Assembly (NCBI GenBank): GCA_910586515.1
Contig: CAJUGL010000001.1
Span: 1-64,000, forward strand
Direction: 5' to 3'
Source: an uncultured Acetatifactor sp.
GTDB lineage: Bacteria > Bacillota > Clostridia > Lachnospirales > Lachnospiraceae
Length of the DNA stretch: 64,000 bases
The notes below the pieces were generated by a model, which saw only the letters and a program-made list of their open reading frames with translations, was not told the DNA's origin and did no database searches. Position numbers and translations under genes: made by a program. Numbering within the stretch: the stretch's first letter is position 1; the number at the start of each line of letters is the position of its first letter. Below are positions 51,901 through 61,043 of this stretch, piece after piece.

Positions 51901-52506
51901 TATGTTCATGTTTCGGAAGAAACCTGGAGAGAACAGATGAAAGAAGAACCCGAGCGGAAGACGGTTTACCTGAATCTTGAAGCGGAGAAGGAAGACTTGC
52001 TTACCGCGCATGGGCTTTCGGCGGAGCTGATGAAACTGGATGAAGTGCTGAATGTCACGGTAAATGAGGATACCATGGAGCGCATCGGCAATATGATGGC
52101 CAGTCTGGACATTATTGTGGTGGTGGTCATTCTCTGCGCGGCAGGACTGGCTTTTATTGTGCTGTATAATCTTACCAATATCAATATTACGGAACGTATA
52201 CGGGAGATAGCTACCATCAAGGTTCTGGGATTTTACAAAAAGGAGACTGCGGCGTATGTGTTTCGGGAAAATATTCTGCTGACGATTTTGGGCATAACGG
52301 CAGGACTGGTGCTGGGACATTTTCTGCACGCCTTTGTCATGGGAGAGATCAGGATAGATATGATATCCTTTGACATATATGTCAAGCCGGTAAGTTATGT
52401 GTACAGTTCTCTGCTGACGCTTGCCTTTGCGGGAACTGTGAATTGGTTTATGAGCGGTAAACTGGAGGGAATCAGTATGACCGAATCTCTCAAGAGCGTA
52501 GATTAA
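48970..52506 (+). CDS. FtsX-like ABC permease with an extended extracellular coiled coil
   Basis: The protein has about 1178 residues. TM1 (FGRFMAIFAIIALGVGFFAG) is followed by a MacB-like external core and then about 370 residues of almost pure heptad coiled coil (Glu/Ala/Leu rich, units such as LAEGEEALADAEDELAEGE). Next come TM2-4 of a first FtsX bundle (VFFFLVAALVCITTMNRMVE), a second external core, and a last three-helix bundle (IIVVVVILCAAGLAFIVLYN). The coiled coil is predicted to project far from the membrane. The start is unsure: ATG 48970 and 48988 both lack a well-placed ribosome site. It pairs with the ATPase just upstream. Such rods may bridge the thick cell wall or reach a partner protein. 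Confidence 0.85.
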   Translation: MVNGKDMREIRRSTFREIKSSFGRFMAIFAIIALGVGFFAGLKVTRPGITASVEEYLEKYSFYDYRLLSTLGFEQEDVDFLAAGEDVEAAEGAVSFDVLYRLEDGSQGAVKTYSLPQRLNTLKLVWGRMPEAEGECAADSNLFGKSDLGGRIWLSEDNKEEDLEHFSCREYEIVGIVQSPLYLQYERGNTSLGTGRLDGYLYLTEDGYDVDYFTDIYVKFSGDFGLYSAEYEAFIEGKNGIWEDLTEEAAGRRYNSIRDTAEEELAEAREELEEKRTEGEEELEEAQKTLAEAEKELAEGEEALADAEDELAEGERTLEKERRQLEDARAQLEGKEQELADAEAAIAENEAKLRDADSLLAGKESELAEGEALMAQKEAELVQGEAGLAEAKDAWQDSSREIEAGKLQLAEGQEQILAGRAELARQREELTFAYGAGLIGQEAYDAGLAAIAAGEAEIDAQETILREKEQELLQGEAALTAAWQQISEDEQLLTEGRQALEQGKEELAQGRGALEDAKADVSAGWQELNEGKAELAEGRAAFEDGRREIAKGEEALADAARDMDEAKATLEEKEEELAEAKKEYTDGLEEYQDARKEFDGKIADAEKELADAEEELAELKEPDTYVLGRDANMGYVCFENDSKIVEGIANIFPVFFFLVAALVCITTMNRMVEEQRTQIGVLKALGYGEITIMSKYLTYSGLAAVTGCIFGFFLGTWGFPEVIWYCYGMMYSADPIFYVFDWRLAAISIVVSLLCSMGATWFSCRVELVQVAAALMRPKAPKAGKRVILERITFLWKRLSFLHKVSMRNIFRYKRRLFMMVVGISGCTALLVTGFGVKDSIADIAAKQFGEIQTCDISISLKERADGSLEEKLLALGSEGMGEYTCVMEKNMDLVTEEGVKSVILVAGKEEEMASFLDLHTAAGKDIAYPGPGEAVISNKIAEDYHLRPGNQITLRAEDMRTITVRVSGVYENYLYNYVHVSEETWREQMKEEPERKTVYLNLEAEKEDLLTAHGLSAELMKLDEVLNVTVNEDTMERIGNMMASLDIIVVVVILCAAGLAFIVLYNLTNINITERIREIATIKVLGFYKKETAAYVFRENILLTILGITAGLVLGHFLHAFVMGEIRIDMISFDIYVKPVSYVYSSLLTLAFAGTVNWFMSGKLEGISMTESLKSVD

Positions 52507-52566
52507 CGGGAATTTGACCAAAAGCGCAGAAAACATTTAGCAGCGAGAACGGAAAGGGAAACGGAA

Positions 52567-53358
52567 ATGAAATTCGATATGCACTGTCATACAAAGGAGG
52601 GGTCACTGGACGGCAAGATACCTGTAGAGGAATTTGCGTCTATTCTGAGAGAAAAGGGATTTGACGGAATGCTGGTGAGCGATCACGATTCCTATAACGG
52701 TTACCGGGCATGGAAGAGAGTGCACGGAGGCGGGAGGGACGGTGATTTTCTTGTGCTGAAAGGCGTGGAATATGATACAATTGACGCAGGACATATTCTG
52801 GTGATCATGCCGGAGGGCGTAAAGCTGAAAATTCTGGAGCTGAGGGGGCTTCCGGTACAGTTTCTGATTGATATCGTCCATAAAAACGGAGGCATTCTGG
52901 GTCCGGCTCATCCCTGCGGTGAAAAATACCTGAGTATTATGAATACCAGAAAACATCGGAACCAGAGGGCCGTGATGGACAGATTTGATTTTCTGGAGGG
53001 CTTTAACGCCTGTGAATCGGTGGAGAGCAATGCGGGAGCGCTGGCGATTGCCGAAATGTATGAAAAGCCTGTCTTCGGCGGAAGCGATGCCCATAAGACG
53101 GATTGCGTCGGAATGGGGTATACGGTATTCTGTGAGGAGATTACCTGTGAGTCGGATTTGATTAAACTGGTAAAAGAGAAAGGAAAGGAGGCGTGCACCT
53201 GCGGCGGCGAGTACTATGAGAAGACCACAAAACAGAGGATCGGCAAGGCCAACAATTTGCTGGTGGATGGATTTTGGTTTTATAATCGGGTTGCCAGTAT
53301 GGCGCGTCACAGGAAACGGATTCGGGAACTCCGGAAATATTATATCCGAATAAAGTGA
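52567..53358 (+). CDS. PHP-domain metal-dependent phosphoesterase
   Basis: The protein has 263 residues and is cytosolic. The metal-binding motifs appear in family order: FDMHCHTKEGS (residues 3-13), LVSDHDSYNGY (about 36), GPAHPCGE (about 117) and FGGSDAHKTD (about 175). PHP phosphoesterases act on nucleotide or phospho-sugar bonds, and related stand-alone members cleave 3',5'-bisnucleotides; the substrate is not evident here. The C-terminus is basic. It stands 60 bp after the permease and 144 bp before a lipoprotein gene, so it may be a passenger between the two membrane systems. Confidence 0.85.
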   Translation: MKFDMHCHTKEGSLDGKIPVEEFASILREKGFDGMLVSDHDSYNGYRAWKRVHGGGRDGDFLVLKGVEYDTIDAGHILVIMPEGVKLKILELRGLPVQFLIDIVHKNGGILGPAHPCGEKYLSIMNTRKHRNQRAVMDRFDFLEGFNACESVESNAGALAIAEMYEKPVFGGSDAHKTDCVGMGYTVFCEEITCESDLIKLVKEKGKEACTCGGEYYEKTTKQRIGKANNLLVDGFWFYNRVASMARHRKRIRELRKYYIRIK

Positions 53359-53502
53359 TTAATTTTTGCTGTAATTCATAAAATCTTAAGGTACATTTTG
53401 GCGATAGTGTGATATACTCAATATGTGGCATTTTAATGTCCGCGTATTGGTTTTTTGTGCGTAATGTGCAGTGATTATTTTTGGAAGGGAATGTAATATA
53501 AT

Positions 53503-55803
53503 ATGGAAAAAAGAAGTAAACGTAATTTCAGGTCTGCAATGCACCGGCGCGGGACAGCGCTGATGCTTGCCGCGTTGACGGTATTTTCCGTGGCGGCCTG
53601 CGGGAAGACGGAAGGAGCTGCCGAGAGCGCGGTGAAGAAAGAATGGGTCTATGTGCCGGAATTTATTACGGTGGAGGAAGGAAACGTAAGTTACTATGAT
53701 ATGCAGCTGACTGGGGAGAATGTATACTATCTGACCTATGACTGGAACGAAGAGACGCAGGAGCAAAGTCAGCGCATATGCAGATATTCGTTGGCGGACA
53801 AAAGCGTTACGTCTCATGTGATTGCCATGGGAGAGGAATCGGGGAGGCAGGACATAAACAGAGGCTATTTCCTGGAAGACGGGACCATGTATGCCATCGC
53901 CTATTCGTATTCCGAGGACTACAGTGAATCCTTCCAATGCCTGACCATGTTCGATGCGGAGGGAAAGCAGAAATTTTCGCAGGATATCACAGAATTGAGC
54001 GGGGATTCTTATCTGGATTCACTGGCGGTAGACGGTGAAGGCAGGATTTATGTTTCCAGTGAAGGTAAAGTATTGCTCTTTGACGCGGAAGGAAACAGCA
54101 AAGGATCCGTAATCGTGGATAATACCGGAAATACGTGGATCGATACCCTTGTCCGCGGTAAGGACGGCAAGGTATACATAGGCTATAGTAATTATGATGG
54201 GAACACCAGCAGCTATACATTGTGCGAGGTGGACTTTGACGGGAAAAAAATGGGCGCCTCCTATGAAAACTTTCCCAGGAGCAGTTCGCTGGCGGCGGGC
54301 GTGGAGTATGATTTCCTGATCAGCAACGGCAGAGAAGTATCCGGGTACAATCTGGGACAAAAGGAAGCTGAATATCTGTTCGACTGGCTGGACAGCGATA
54401 TAAACGGCAATAGTGTGCGGAAATTCAGCCAGCTGGAGGATGGCAGAGTCATTGCCGTTATAGAGGACTGGGAGAATAATGACCGCGGTATCGCGCTGCT
54501 GACAAAGAAGAAGGCGGAGGAGGCTCCTCAGAAGGAGACCATTACCATTGCAACCATGGGCGGATCCTACAGTCTGCAGTCCAAGGCCGTAAAATTCAAC
54601 AAGGCCAACTCGCAGTACCATATTTCCGTTAAGGAGTATGTGAACTACGACAACTCTAACGAGAACACCTGGTCTGATGCGCTGACCAATCTGAACAATG
54701 ACATAACTTCCGCCAACTGTCCGGATTTGATCGATTTGTCGTCGGTGAATATTGAACAGCTGACTGCCAAGGGAGTCCTGGAAGACCTGAATCCCTATTT
54801 GGAGAAGAGCGGCAAATTAAACAAATCCGATTTTGTGGAAAATATATTAAATGCATACACCTTTAACGGCGCATTGATAAGCATTCCTGTTTATTTTAAT
54901 GTGCAGACGGTTGTGGGGGCGGCTTCCATGGTCGGCAGCGAGAGCGGATGGACATTGGATGAGTTGATAGCGCTGTCCAATGCGCATCCGGATGCGGAAC
55001 TTTTTGACCGGGTTTCCAAACAGTACATTCTGCGGATGGCCATGATGTTCAACGGAGACTCCTTTATTGACTGGAATACGGGGGAGTGCAGTTTTGACTC
55101 TGACGCATTTAAAAATATTCTGGAATTTGTAAATAAATTTCCGGATGAAATAAAGTCGGAAGAAGGGATGGACTCGGAGCCGACCAGGATTCAAAACGGC
55201 GAGGTGCTGTTGGCCACAAGCTACATTTATGATTTTAATCAGCTTCAAATGTACAATGAGATTTTTAAGGGTGATTATAATTGTATCGGATTCCCCACGG
55301 TGGACGGAACAGGAGGTCATGCCCTGTCTGGAGGAGATGCTTATGCTATAACCGCCAAGTCGGGTCATAAGGACGGCGCATGGGAATTTCTGGAAAGCAT
55401 TCTGACGGAAGAGGACAATGAGCGCTATTGGAATGGTTTTCCCACGATAAAGACCAGGCTGGATAATATGAAGAAGAAGGCCATGGAGCCGGATTATATT
55501 CTGGATGAAAACGGAGAGATCCTAAAGGACGAAAACGGCGAACCGATGATCAGCGAGGGTACTTCCTCCGTGGGCTATGAAGACGGCTGGAGCTATACAT
55601 ATCGCAAACCGACTCAGGAAGAGATAGACAAAGTGGTGGAGCTGATGGACAATGCGAGGCCGGTGTCCTATAATGGAAACGATGAGATTACGAAGATCAT
55701 CAATGAGGAAGCGGAAGGTTTCTTCAAGGGGCAGAAATCTGTGGACGAAGTGGTCGGCATTATCCAGAACCGTGTCAAGATTTATGTGGGAGAGACCAAA
55801 TAG
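53503..55803 (+). CDS. Lipoprotein A: beta-propeller-like domain fused to a family 1 solute-binding protein
   Basis: The protein has 766 residues. A lipobox (VFSVAAC-G, Cys at about 33) anchors it outside. Residues about 45-335 are repeated beta-strand units with YLEDGTMYAIAYSYSEDY, LAVDGEGRIYVSSEGKVLLF and LVRGKDGKVYIGYSNYDGN, which look like propeller blades. Residues about 345-766 form an extracellular solute-binding protein (ITIATMGGSYSLQSKAVKFN, DALTNLNNDITSANCPDLID, the late GGDAYAITAKSGHKDGAWEF). The family normally has only the second part. It is followed by two permease genes, so it should deliver a ligand to them. A paralogue ends the cluster at 63530. Confidence 0.82.
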   Translation: MEKRSKRNFRSAMHRRGTALMLAALTVFSVAACGKTEGAAESAVKKEWVYVPEFITVEEGNVSYYDMQLTGENVYYLTYDWNEETQEQSQRICRYSLADKSVTSHVIAMGEESGRQDINRGYFLEDGTMYAIAYSYSEDYSESFQCLTMFDAEGKQKFSQDITELSGDSYLDSLAVDGEGRIYVSSEGKVLLFDAEGNSKGSVIVDNTGNTWIDTLVRGKDGKVYIGYSNYDGNTSSYTLCEVDFDGKKMGASYENFPRSSSLAAGVEYDFLISNGREVSGYNLGQKEAEYLFDWLDSDINGNSVRKFSQLEDGRVIAVIEDWENNDRGIALLTKKKAEEAPQKETITIATMGGSYSLQSKAVKFNKANSQYHISVKEYVNYDNSNENTWSDALTNLNNDITSANCPDLIDLSSVNIEQLTAKGVLEDLNPYLEKSGKLNKSDFVENILNAYTFNGALISIPVYFNVQTVVGAASMVGSESGWTLDELIALSNAHPDAELFDRVSKQYILRMAMMFNGDSFIDWNTGECSFDSDAFKNILEFVNKFPDEIKSEEGMDSEPTRIQNGEVLLATSYIYDFNQLQMYNEIFKGDYNCIGFPTVDGTGGHALSGGDAYAITAKSGHKDGAWEFLESILTEEDNERYWNGFPTIKTRLDNMKKKAMEPDYILDENGEILKDENGEPMISEGTSSVGYEDGWSYTYRKPTQEEIDKVVELMDNARPVSYNGNDEITKIINEEAEGFFKGQKSVDEVVGIIQNRVKIYVGETK

Positions 55804-55847
55804 GCTTTGAGGCCGAATAGGAAAATACATCTGGAATGAGGACGAAA

Positions 55848-56777
55848 ATGGGTATAAAGCGAAAAGACAGGCGCAAAAAGGCGCCGGTATCGGAAATGCA
55901 TATCAAGACTACCCGCAGAACCCGCAGACTGAAGCTCTGCTCAGGGCTGTATATCGCGCCCAGCTTTCTGGGGGTAATGGCGTTTTTTATACTGCCCTTT
56001 ATGGTAGTGATCTTTTATTCACTGGTGGATAATCCCATCAGCAATAATTTTGTTTTTCTGGATAATTTCAAGAACATTATGGAAAATGCCTCCTTTCGAA
56101 CGGCTGTTCGAAATACATTTACCTTTGCCGTGGTAGCGGTGCCATTGGCCGTGGTTCTTTCTCTGCTGCTGGCCATTGTGCTGGAGGCAAAACTGCCTTT
56201 CCGGAGTCAGTTCAGAACCTTTTTTCTGAGTCCTATGATGGTGCCGGTGGCTTCCATCGTGCTGATCTGGCAGGTTCTGTTTCATTATAACGGGGCGATC
56301 AATGAGGTTCTGGTAAATATGGGGGGATCCAAGATTGACTGGATGAAATCAGATTACGGACTGATTGTGGTGGTTATCTTGTTTTTGTGGAAAAACCTGG
56401 GTTATAATATGATTTTGTTCATGGCTGCGCTGGCGAGTATCCCGAAGGATATTCTGGAGGTGGCGAGGCTGGAGAGCGCAACTCCTCTGCAGACGTTTTT
56501 TTCCATAAAAATACGTTATCTTTCCTCCTCCCTGCTGTTCGTGACGATTATGTCTCTGATCAGTTCCTTTAAGATATTCCGGGAGGTATATCTGCTGACA
56601 GGAGATTATCCTTACGACTCCATTTACACGCTCCAGCATTTTATGAACAATAAATTCAGATCCCTGGATTATCAGACTCTGTCTGCTGCGGCGATACTGA
56701 TGTCGTTGGTGATGATTTTGATTATCGGGATTTTGTTTATTGCTGAGAATCATTTCGGAAAGGATGTGGAGGGATGA
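55848..56777 (+). CDS. Sugar-type ABC importer permease (MalF/UgpA-like)
   Basis: The protein has 309 residues with six TM helices (about 33-55, 90-115, 130-150, 175-195, 225-245 and 275-300). The cytoplasmic EAA-like loop ILEVARLESATPLQTFFSIK, then I-RYLSSSLLF contacts an ATPase; the usual DGA is replaced by ESA. I chose ATG 55848 because GAGG lies seven bases upstream; an ATG at 55836 lacks one. It overlaps the next permease by four bases. With lipoprotein A it forms the core of an importer. Confidence 0.9.
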   Translation: MGIKRKDRRKKAPVSEMHIKTTRRTRRLKLCSGLYIAPSFLGVMAFFILPFMVVIFYSLVDNPISNNFVFLDNFKNIMENASFRTAVRNTFTFAVVAVPLAVVLSLLLAIVLEAKLPFRSQFRTFFLSPMMVPVASIVLIWQVLFHYNGAINEVLVNMGGSKIDWMKSDYGLIVVVILFLWKNLGYNMILFMAALASIPKDILEVARLESATPLQTFFSIKIRYLSSSLLFVTIMSLISSFKIFREVYLLTGDYPYDSIYTLQHFMNNKFRSLDYQTLSAAAILMSLVMILIIGILFIAENHFGKDVEG

Positions 56778-57727
56778 AAAAAAGGGGAGCGTCGGGGAGC
56801 TGGGAGGATCTGGCCGAACAGGACCGCCAGGCGGCGAAATCCAGAAAGAGACTGCAGATTGCGAAGATCGGATTGGCCACTGCGGTGGCGGCGGCTTTTG
56901 CCATCCTGTTTCTGATGCCTATTGTGCTGACGATCACCAACTCTTTTATGGCGGCATCCGAAATATCGGCCAACTACGGTTCCGTATTTGCCAAAGATGC
57001 CAACGGCGGAAAGATATACATAGCGGAAAAGGTAAATTTAAAATTTATTCCAGACATGGTTTCCTTCAGTCAGTACAATACGGTTCTGCTGAAAAGCCCG
57101 GAGTATTTGCTGAAATTCTGGAACTCCGTGATCCTGGTGGCTCCTATCGTGATATTCCAGCTGATTGTTGCCTCTCTGGCCTCCTACGGCTTTGCCAGGT
57201 ACAGGGGAAGGATACGGGAGATTATATTCTTTATGTACATTATCCTGATGCTGATGCCCTACCAGGTTACACTGGTGCCCAACTATCTGGTAAGCGACTG
57301 GCTGAATCTGCTGGATACCAACTGGGCGATCTGGCTGCCCGGTATCATGTCGCCTTTTGCCGTGTTCCTGCTGACGAAATTCATGCGCAGGATACCGGAT
57401 TCGGTGATGGAGGCTGCGCAGATAGACGGCGCGGGAGAGTGGCAGATCTATCGGAGAATCTGTCTGCCTCTGTGTAAGGGGGCCATATGCTCCGCAGCGA
57501 TTCTGGTCTTTATCGATTATTGGAATATGGTGGAGCAGCCGTTAATTCTGCTGACGGATGCGGAAACACATCCTTTGTCCGTATTTTTGAGCAAAATTAA
57601 CGCGGGAGAAATCGGACTGGCCTTTGCGGTGGCCACTATATATATGGTGCCGAGTCTTCTGATTTTTCTGTACGGAGAGGAATATCTGGTGGACGGAATC
57701 ACTTATCAGGGCGGTATTAAAGGATAA
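56774..57727 (+). CDS. Sugar-type ABC importer permease (MalG/UgpE-like)
   Basis: The protein has 317 residues. A charged N-terminus of about 30 residues precedes TM1 (LATAVAAAFAILFLMPIVLT). A large external loop and five more helices follow. The EAA loop VMEAAQIDGAGEWQIYRRIC then LPLCKG is complete, showing that it docks an ATPase of the MsmX/MalK class. No such ATPase is encoded nearby, so a shared ATPase from elsewhere is required. ATGA overlap with the partner permease. Confidence 0.92.
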   Translation: MKKRGASGSWEDLAEQDRQAAKSRKRLQIAKIGLATAVAAAFAILFLMPIVLTITNSFMAASEISANYGSVFAKDANGGKIYIAEKVNLKFIPDMVSFSQYNTVLLKSPEYLLKFWNSVILVAPIVIFQLIVASLASYGFARYRGRIREIIFFMYIILMLMPYQVTLVPNYLVSDWLNLLDTNWAIWLPGIMSPFAVFLLTKFMRRIPDSVMEAAQIDGAGEWQIYRRICLPLCKGAICSAAILVFIDYWNMVEQPLILLTDAETHPLSVFLSKINAGEIGLAFAVATIYMVPSLLIFLYGEEYLVDGITYQGGIKG

Positions 57728-57817
57728 AGCAACGGCATTTTTCCTGAAGACAAAAAGGGCTTGGGAACGGAGCCGTGCCGAGATTTTTAACTTAATAGAT
57801 TGAGGAGAGGTTGAGCG

Positions 57818-59764
57818 ATGAACGAGAACGGAAAGAAAAAAAGAGAATGGGTGAAGACAGCGGCGATCATATTTCTGTCGGTGATGCTGGTACTTACCTT
57901 TTTCTCCAACACCATTATGAATTACTCCCTGCCGGAGGTGGCTACGCAGTATGTGCAGTCAGGGACCATCACTGCCAAGATACGGGGTTCGGGGATAGTG
58001 GAGAGCGGAGATCCGTACAATTTGGAAGTTAAGGAGTCCAGAAAGGTAGCCGGCGTTGCCGTCAAGGTAGGCGACATAGTGCAAAAGGATGATGTGATTC
58101 TGTACCTGGAAGACGTAGAAAGCGACGAACTGAAGACAGCCAGGGAGGCCCTGGAAAAGGCGCAGAGCGATTACCGTACGGCGCTTCTCTCCGTGGAGAT
58201 TACTCCGGCCGATATCCAGGCTGCGAATACGGGAATGTCCGAGGAGGCATATCGTCAGCAGATTACCGCGGCTCAGAATGCGGTGACCGGAGCCGAGGAT
58301 GGGGTGACTGCAGCGAAGAATGAGGTGACGGCTGCCCAGAAGCGCGTGGATGAAATTCAGGCGCAGTATGATGCGCTCGACAGGCAGATTGCGCTTACGC
58401 CGGAGAACAATGCGGACGTCAGCGCAGAGACGAAATTCCGTGATGAAGTGAAGGCAGCATGGGATAATGCAAAGCGCGTGGAGACGGATGCAAAGAATGA
58501 TCTGACAGCCAAGCAGAACAGAGTTGCCGAGCTGGAGGCCCGAATCAAGCTTTTGCAGGATAAAATGCCTGTTCCGGAACCCACGGCGGAGCCTACCCAG
58601 GAGCCGGGGGCGGATATGCCTTCAGGGGATGTTCCGTCGACCGATGTGCCGCAGGATACAACCGCGCCTGATGCGGAGCCGTCCGGAACGGAGGCGGAGG
58701 GAGCTTCGGAGGAAAGCGGCGGAATAAGCGAGGTTGCGGAGAATGTGGATGCCGTGCAGATTGCTCTGGAACTGGAGCAGCTGACGGCTCAGCTGAACGC
58801 AGCCAGGGAAGAAGAAATCAACGCGCAGACCGTTTTCAACAATGCAAGTCTGGAGGCTACCAGGTGGGAGGCGGAATATAACAGGGCTGAGCAGGCTCTG
58901 ACGGACAAGAAAAACTCGGGCAGCACAGAAGGCATTATCAATAACCTGAGACAGCAGCAGAGCGCCCTGAACAATGAATTGGCAGGGGCGAAGAACAATC
59001 TGGCGGAAAAGCAGTCCAATCTCTCCACCAAAGAGACTTATCTGTCGGATAAGCAGAAAGAACTCACTGAGCTGGCTACCAGAATCGGCAAGGTGGCAGG
59101 ACTGGAAGCCGCCCAGGACGCCATAGACAGAGCGCAGAAAACGGTGGATGAACTGACGGAAAAATCAGTCAATGCCACGGTCACCACGCCCATTGCGGGA
59201 ATTGTGACCACGCTGAATGTGTCGGCGGGAAAAGTAACGGATGCAAGCGTTCCGGTAGCGGTTCTGCAGCCGGAAGGAAAGGGCTACTCCATGAGTTTCT
59301 CCGTGACCAATGAACAGGCGAGACGGCTGGCAGTGGGGGATGTTGCCGATCTGGTTAATTCCTGGAGATATGATGACGTGAAAGTGACACTGGCAAATAT
59401 GAAGCCGGATCCCAATGATCCGGGTCAGAAAAAGCTCCTGACCTTTGATGTTGACGGCAGTGTGACGCCTGGACAGACATTGAATGTATCGGTAGGCCAG
59501 AAGAGTTCCAATTATGACTATATTGTACCCAACAGCGCTATTCGTGAGGACAATAACGGCAAGTTCATCTTGATTGTGGAGTCAAAGCCGGGTCCTTTGA
59601 GCACCCGTTATATTGCAAGCAGGGTAGACGTGGAAGTATTGGCCAGCGACGATACGCAGTCTGCGGTGAGCGCGGCTCTCTACGGCTACGAATTTGTGAT
59701 TACCACATCCACCAAGCCGGTAGAAGCAGGCAAACAGGTCAGACTGAGCGAAAATAACGGATAG
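57818..59764 (+). CDS. HlyD/MacA-like membrane fusion (adaptor) protein with long coiled coil
   Basis: The protein has 648 residues. A single N-terminal TM helix (about 14-34) is followed by a lipoyl-like half (IRGSGIVESGDPYNLEVKES, VKVGDIVQKDDVILYLEDVE). A coiled-coil hairpin of about 330 residues, broken by a Pro/Glu/Ser-rich linker (about 248-300), comes next. The second lipoyl half (VTTPIAGIVTTLNVSAGKVT) and a beta-barrel domain (VGQKSSNYDYIVPNSAIRED) complete it. MacA-type adaptors connect an FtsX/MacB transporter to outside structures. In a Gram-positive it probably works with the MacB-like gene just downstream. The acidic linker is unusual. Starts at ATG 57818 after GAGGAGAGG. Confidence 0.85.
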   Translation: MNENGKKKREWVKTAAIIFLSVMLVLTFFSNTIMNYSLPEVATQYVQSGTITAKIRGSGIVESGDPYNLEVKESRKVAGVAVKVGDIVQKDDVILYLEDVESDELKTAREALEKAQSDYRTALLSVEITPADIQAANTGMSEEAYRQQITAAQNAVTGAEDGVTAAKNEVTAAQKRVDEIQAQYDALDRQIALTPENNADVSAETKFRDEVKAAWDNAKRVETDAKNDLTAKQNRVAELEARIKLLQDKMPVPEPTAEPTQEPGADMPSGDVPSTDVPQDTTAPDAEPSGTEAEGASEESGGISEVAENVDAVQIALELEQLTAQLNAAREEEINAQTVFNNASLEATRWEAEYNRAEQALTDKKNSGSTEGIINNLRQQQSALNNELAGAKNNLAEKQSNLSTKETYLSDKQKELTELATRIGKVAGLEAAQDAIDRAQKTVDELTEKSVNATVTTPIAGIVTTLNVSAGKVTDASVPVAVLQPEGKGYSMSFSVTNEQARRLAVGDVADLVNSWRYDDVKVTLANMKPDPNDPGQKKLLTFDVDGSVTPGQTLNVSVGQKSSNYDYIVPNSAIREDNNGKFILIVESKPGPLSTRYIASRVDVEVLASDDTQSAVSAALYGYEFVITTSTKPVEAGKQVRLSENNG

Positions 59765-59787
59765 GCCTTAAGGAAATGAGGTAAGGA

Positions 59788-61005
59788 ATGAAAAAAATAG
59801 TATTGGGTATAAGCGGAGGGGTATCCTTTCTGGTGTTCCTGATTCTGCTTTTTGCTGCCAACTATTTGGGCCGGAGCCAGCTTTCCCAGACTGCTGCCTC
59901 CAGATGGAGCAGTGAAAAGAACGCCGCCCAGATCAGCTGCTTTTTCTCGGTGGATTCAGGTATTACAGAGGACAGGATTATTGAATTTGAGCACACGGTT
60001 GACGGCGCGCTTGCGGATGCCTCTGTGGTTCAGGAATCGGTGAATCCCGGAGCCAGATTATGGGCGGACGCTTACAGCGCGGACGGAAGCGTGACCATAT
60101 CCACCGACAAGGCCACGTTGACGGCGGATGCCATCGGGATCGGCGGAGACTTTTTTCTCTTCCACCCGCTGACGCTTCTCTACGGCGCTTACTTTTCGGG
60201 AAATGATCTGATGAAGGATTACTGCATTATAGATGCGGATGCAGCCTGGCAGCTGTTCGGGTCTAATGATGTGGCGGGGATGACTGTCAATATCGGCGGA
60301 ATTCCCCATATTGTGACAGGCGTGGTGGAGAGACCCTCAGGGCGTCTGGCTGAGGCTGCGGGACTGGACACCACTCTGGTTTATGTCTCCTATCAGACAC
60401 TCAGTGAACTTGGCTCAAGCAACGGAATTAATCATTATGAAATCGTTATGCCCGATCCGGTCACCGATTTTGCCGTGAATTTTATTCGGGAAAAGCTGGG
60501 AACGGAGGAGAAGAAGACGGAAGTGGTGGACAATACTGCCCGCTACGGCTTCCTTCCCCGACTGAAACTGCTGCTTCAGTTCGGTACCCGTTCCATGAAC
60601 GGTAAGGCGATTATCTACCCTTATTGGGAGAATATCGCCAGAGGGTACGAGGATATTCTGACTGTGATGACGCTGTTTGAACTTCTGTTTTTGGCCTATC
60701 CGTCGGTGTTGGCGCTTGTGTTCTTCTGTCTCTGGTGGAAGCATAAGGGATGGACTCTGCGGGATGTGCGGTTAAAGCTTACAGATATGGCTCAGCGCAG
60801 GATGGAAAAGCTGTGGGCAAATCGGCGGAGAAAGAAAAACGGAGAGATCGATGACAGTGATTTATGGGAGGATTCTGCCGGAGAGAAAAGACGGTTACGC
60901 AGCAGAAAGAGGAAAACCCCCGAAGAAAAACAGGCTCTGAAACGAGAGAAGCAGGAGCGGAAACTGGAAAAGAAACGGGAGAAGGCAGAACGAAAAAAGC
61001 GTTGA
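59788..61005 (+). CDS. MacB-core membrane protein lacking the C-terminal FtsX bundle
   Basis: The protein has 405 residues. TM1 (about 5-27) is followed by a MacB periplasmic-core-like external domain (about 35-290) with GIGGDFFLFHPLTLLYGAYF, DLMKDYCIIDADAAWQLFGS and VNIGGIPHIVTGVVE. One further hydrophobic hairpin lies at about 300-325. The C-terminal 70 residues are strongly basic (KRRLRSRKRKTPEEKQ..., KREKAERKKR) and cytoplasmic. Canonical MacB/FtsX permeases have three helices after the core plus an ATPase; both are missing. It may depend on the MacA-like adaptor encoded 23 bp upstream and on an unlinked ATPase. Confidence 0.7.
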   Translation: MKKIVLGISGGVSFLVFLILLFAANYLGRSQLSQTAASRWSSEKNAAQISCFFSVDSGITEDRIIEFEHTVDGALADASVVQESVNPGARLWADAYSADGSVTISTDKATLTADAIGIGGDFFLFHPLTLLYGAYFSGNDLMKDYCIIDADAAWQLFGSNDVAGMTVNIGGIPHIVTGVVERPSGRLAEAAGLDTTLVYVSYQTLSELGSSNGINHYEIVMPDPVTDFAVNFIREKLGTEEKKTEVVDNTARYGFLPRLKLLLQFGTRSMNGKAIIYPYWENIARGYEDILTVMTLFELLFLAYPSVLALVFFCLWWKHKGWTLRDVRLKLTDMAQRRMEKLWANRRRKKNGEIDDSDLWEDSAGEKRRLRSRKRKTPEEKQALKREKQERKLEKKREKAERKKR

Positions 61006-61043
61006 TGCGGAAGTCCGCCCGAAGACGGGCAGGAGGGGTTATT

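Noticed and set aside
53358..53502. Promoter for the lipoprotein cluster at TATACT (53413-53418)
   Set aside because: No acceptable -35 box lies at 16-18 bp, so I do not list it as a feature although a promoter is expected in this gap.
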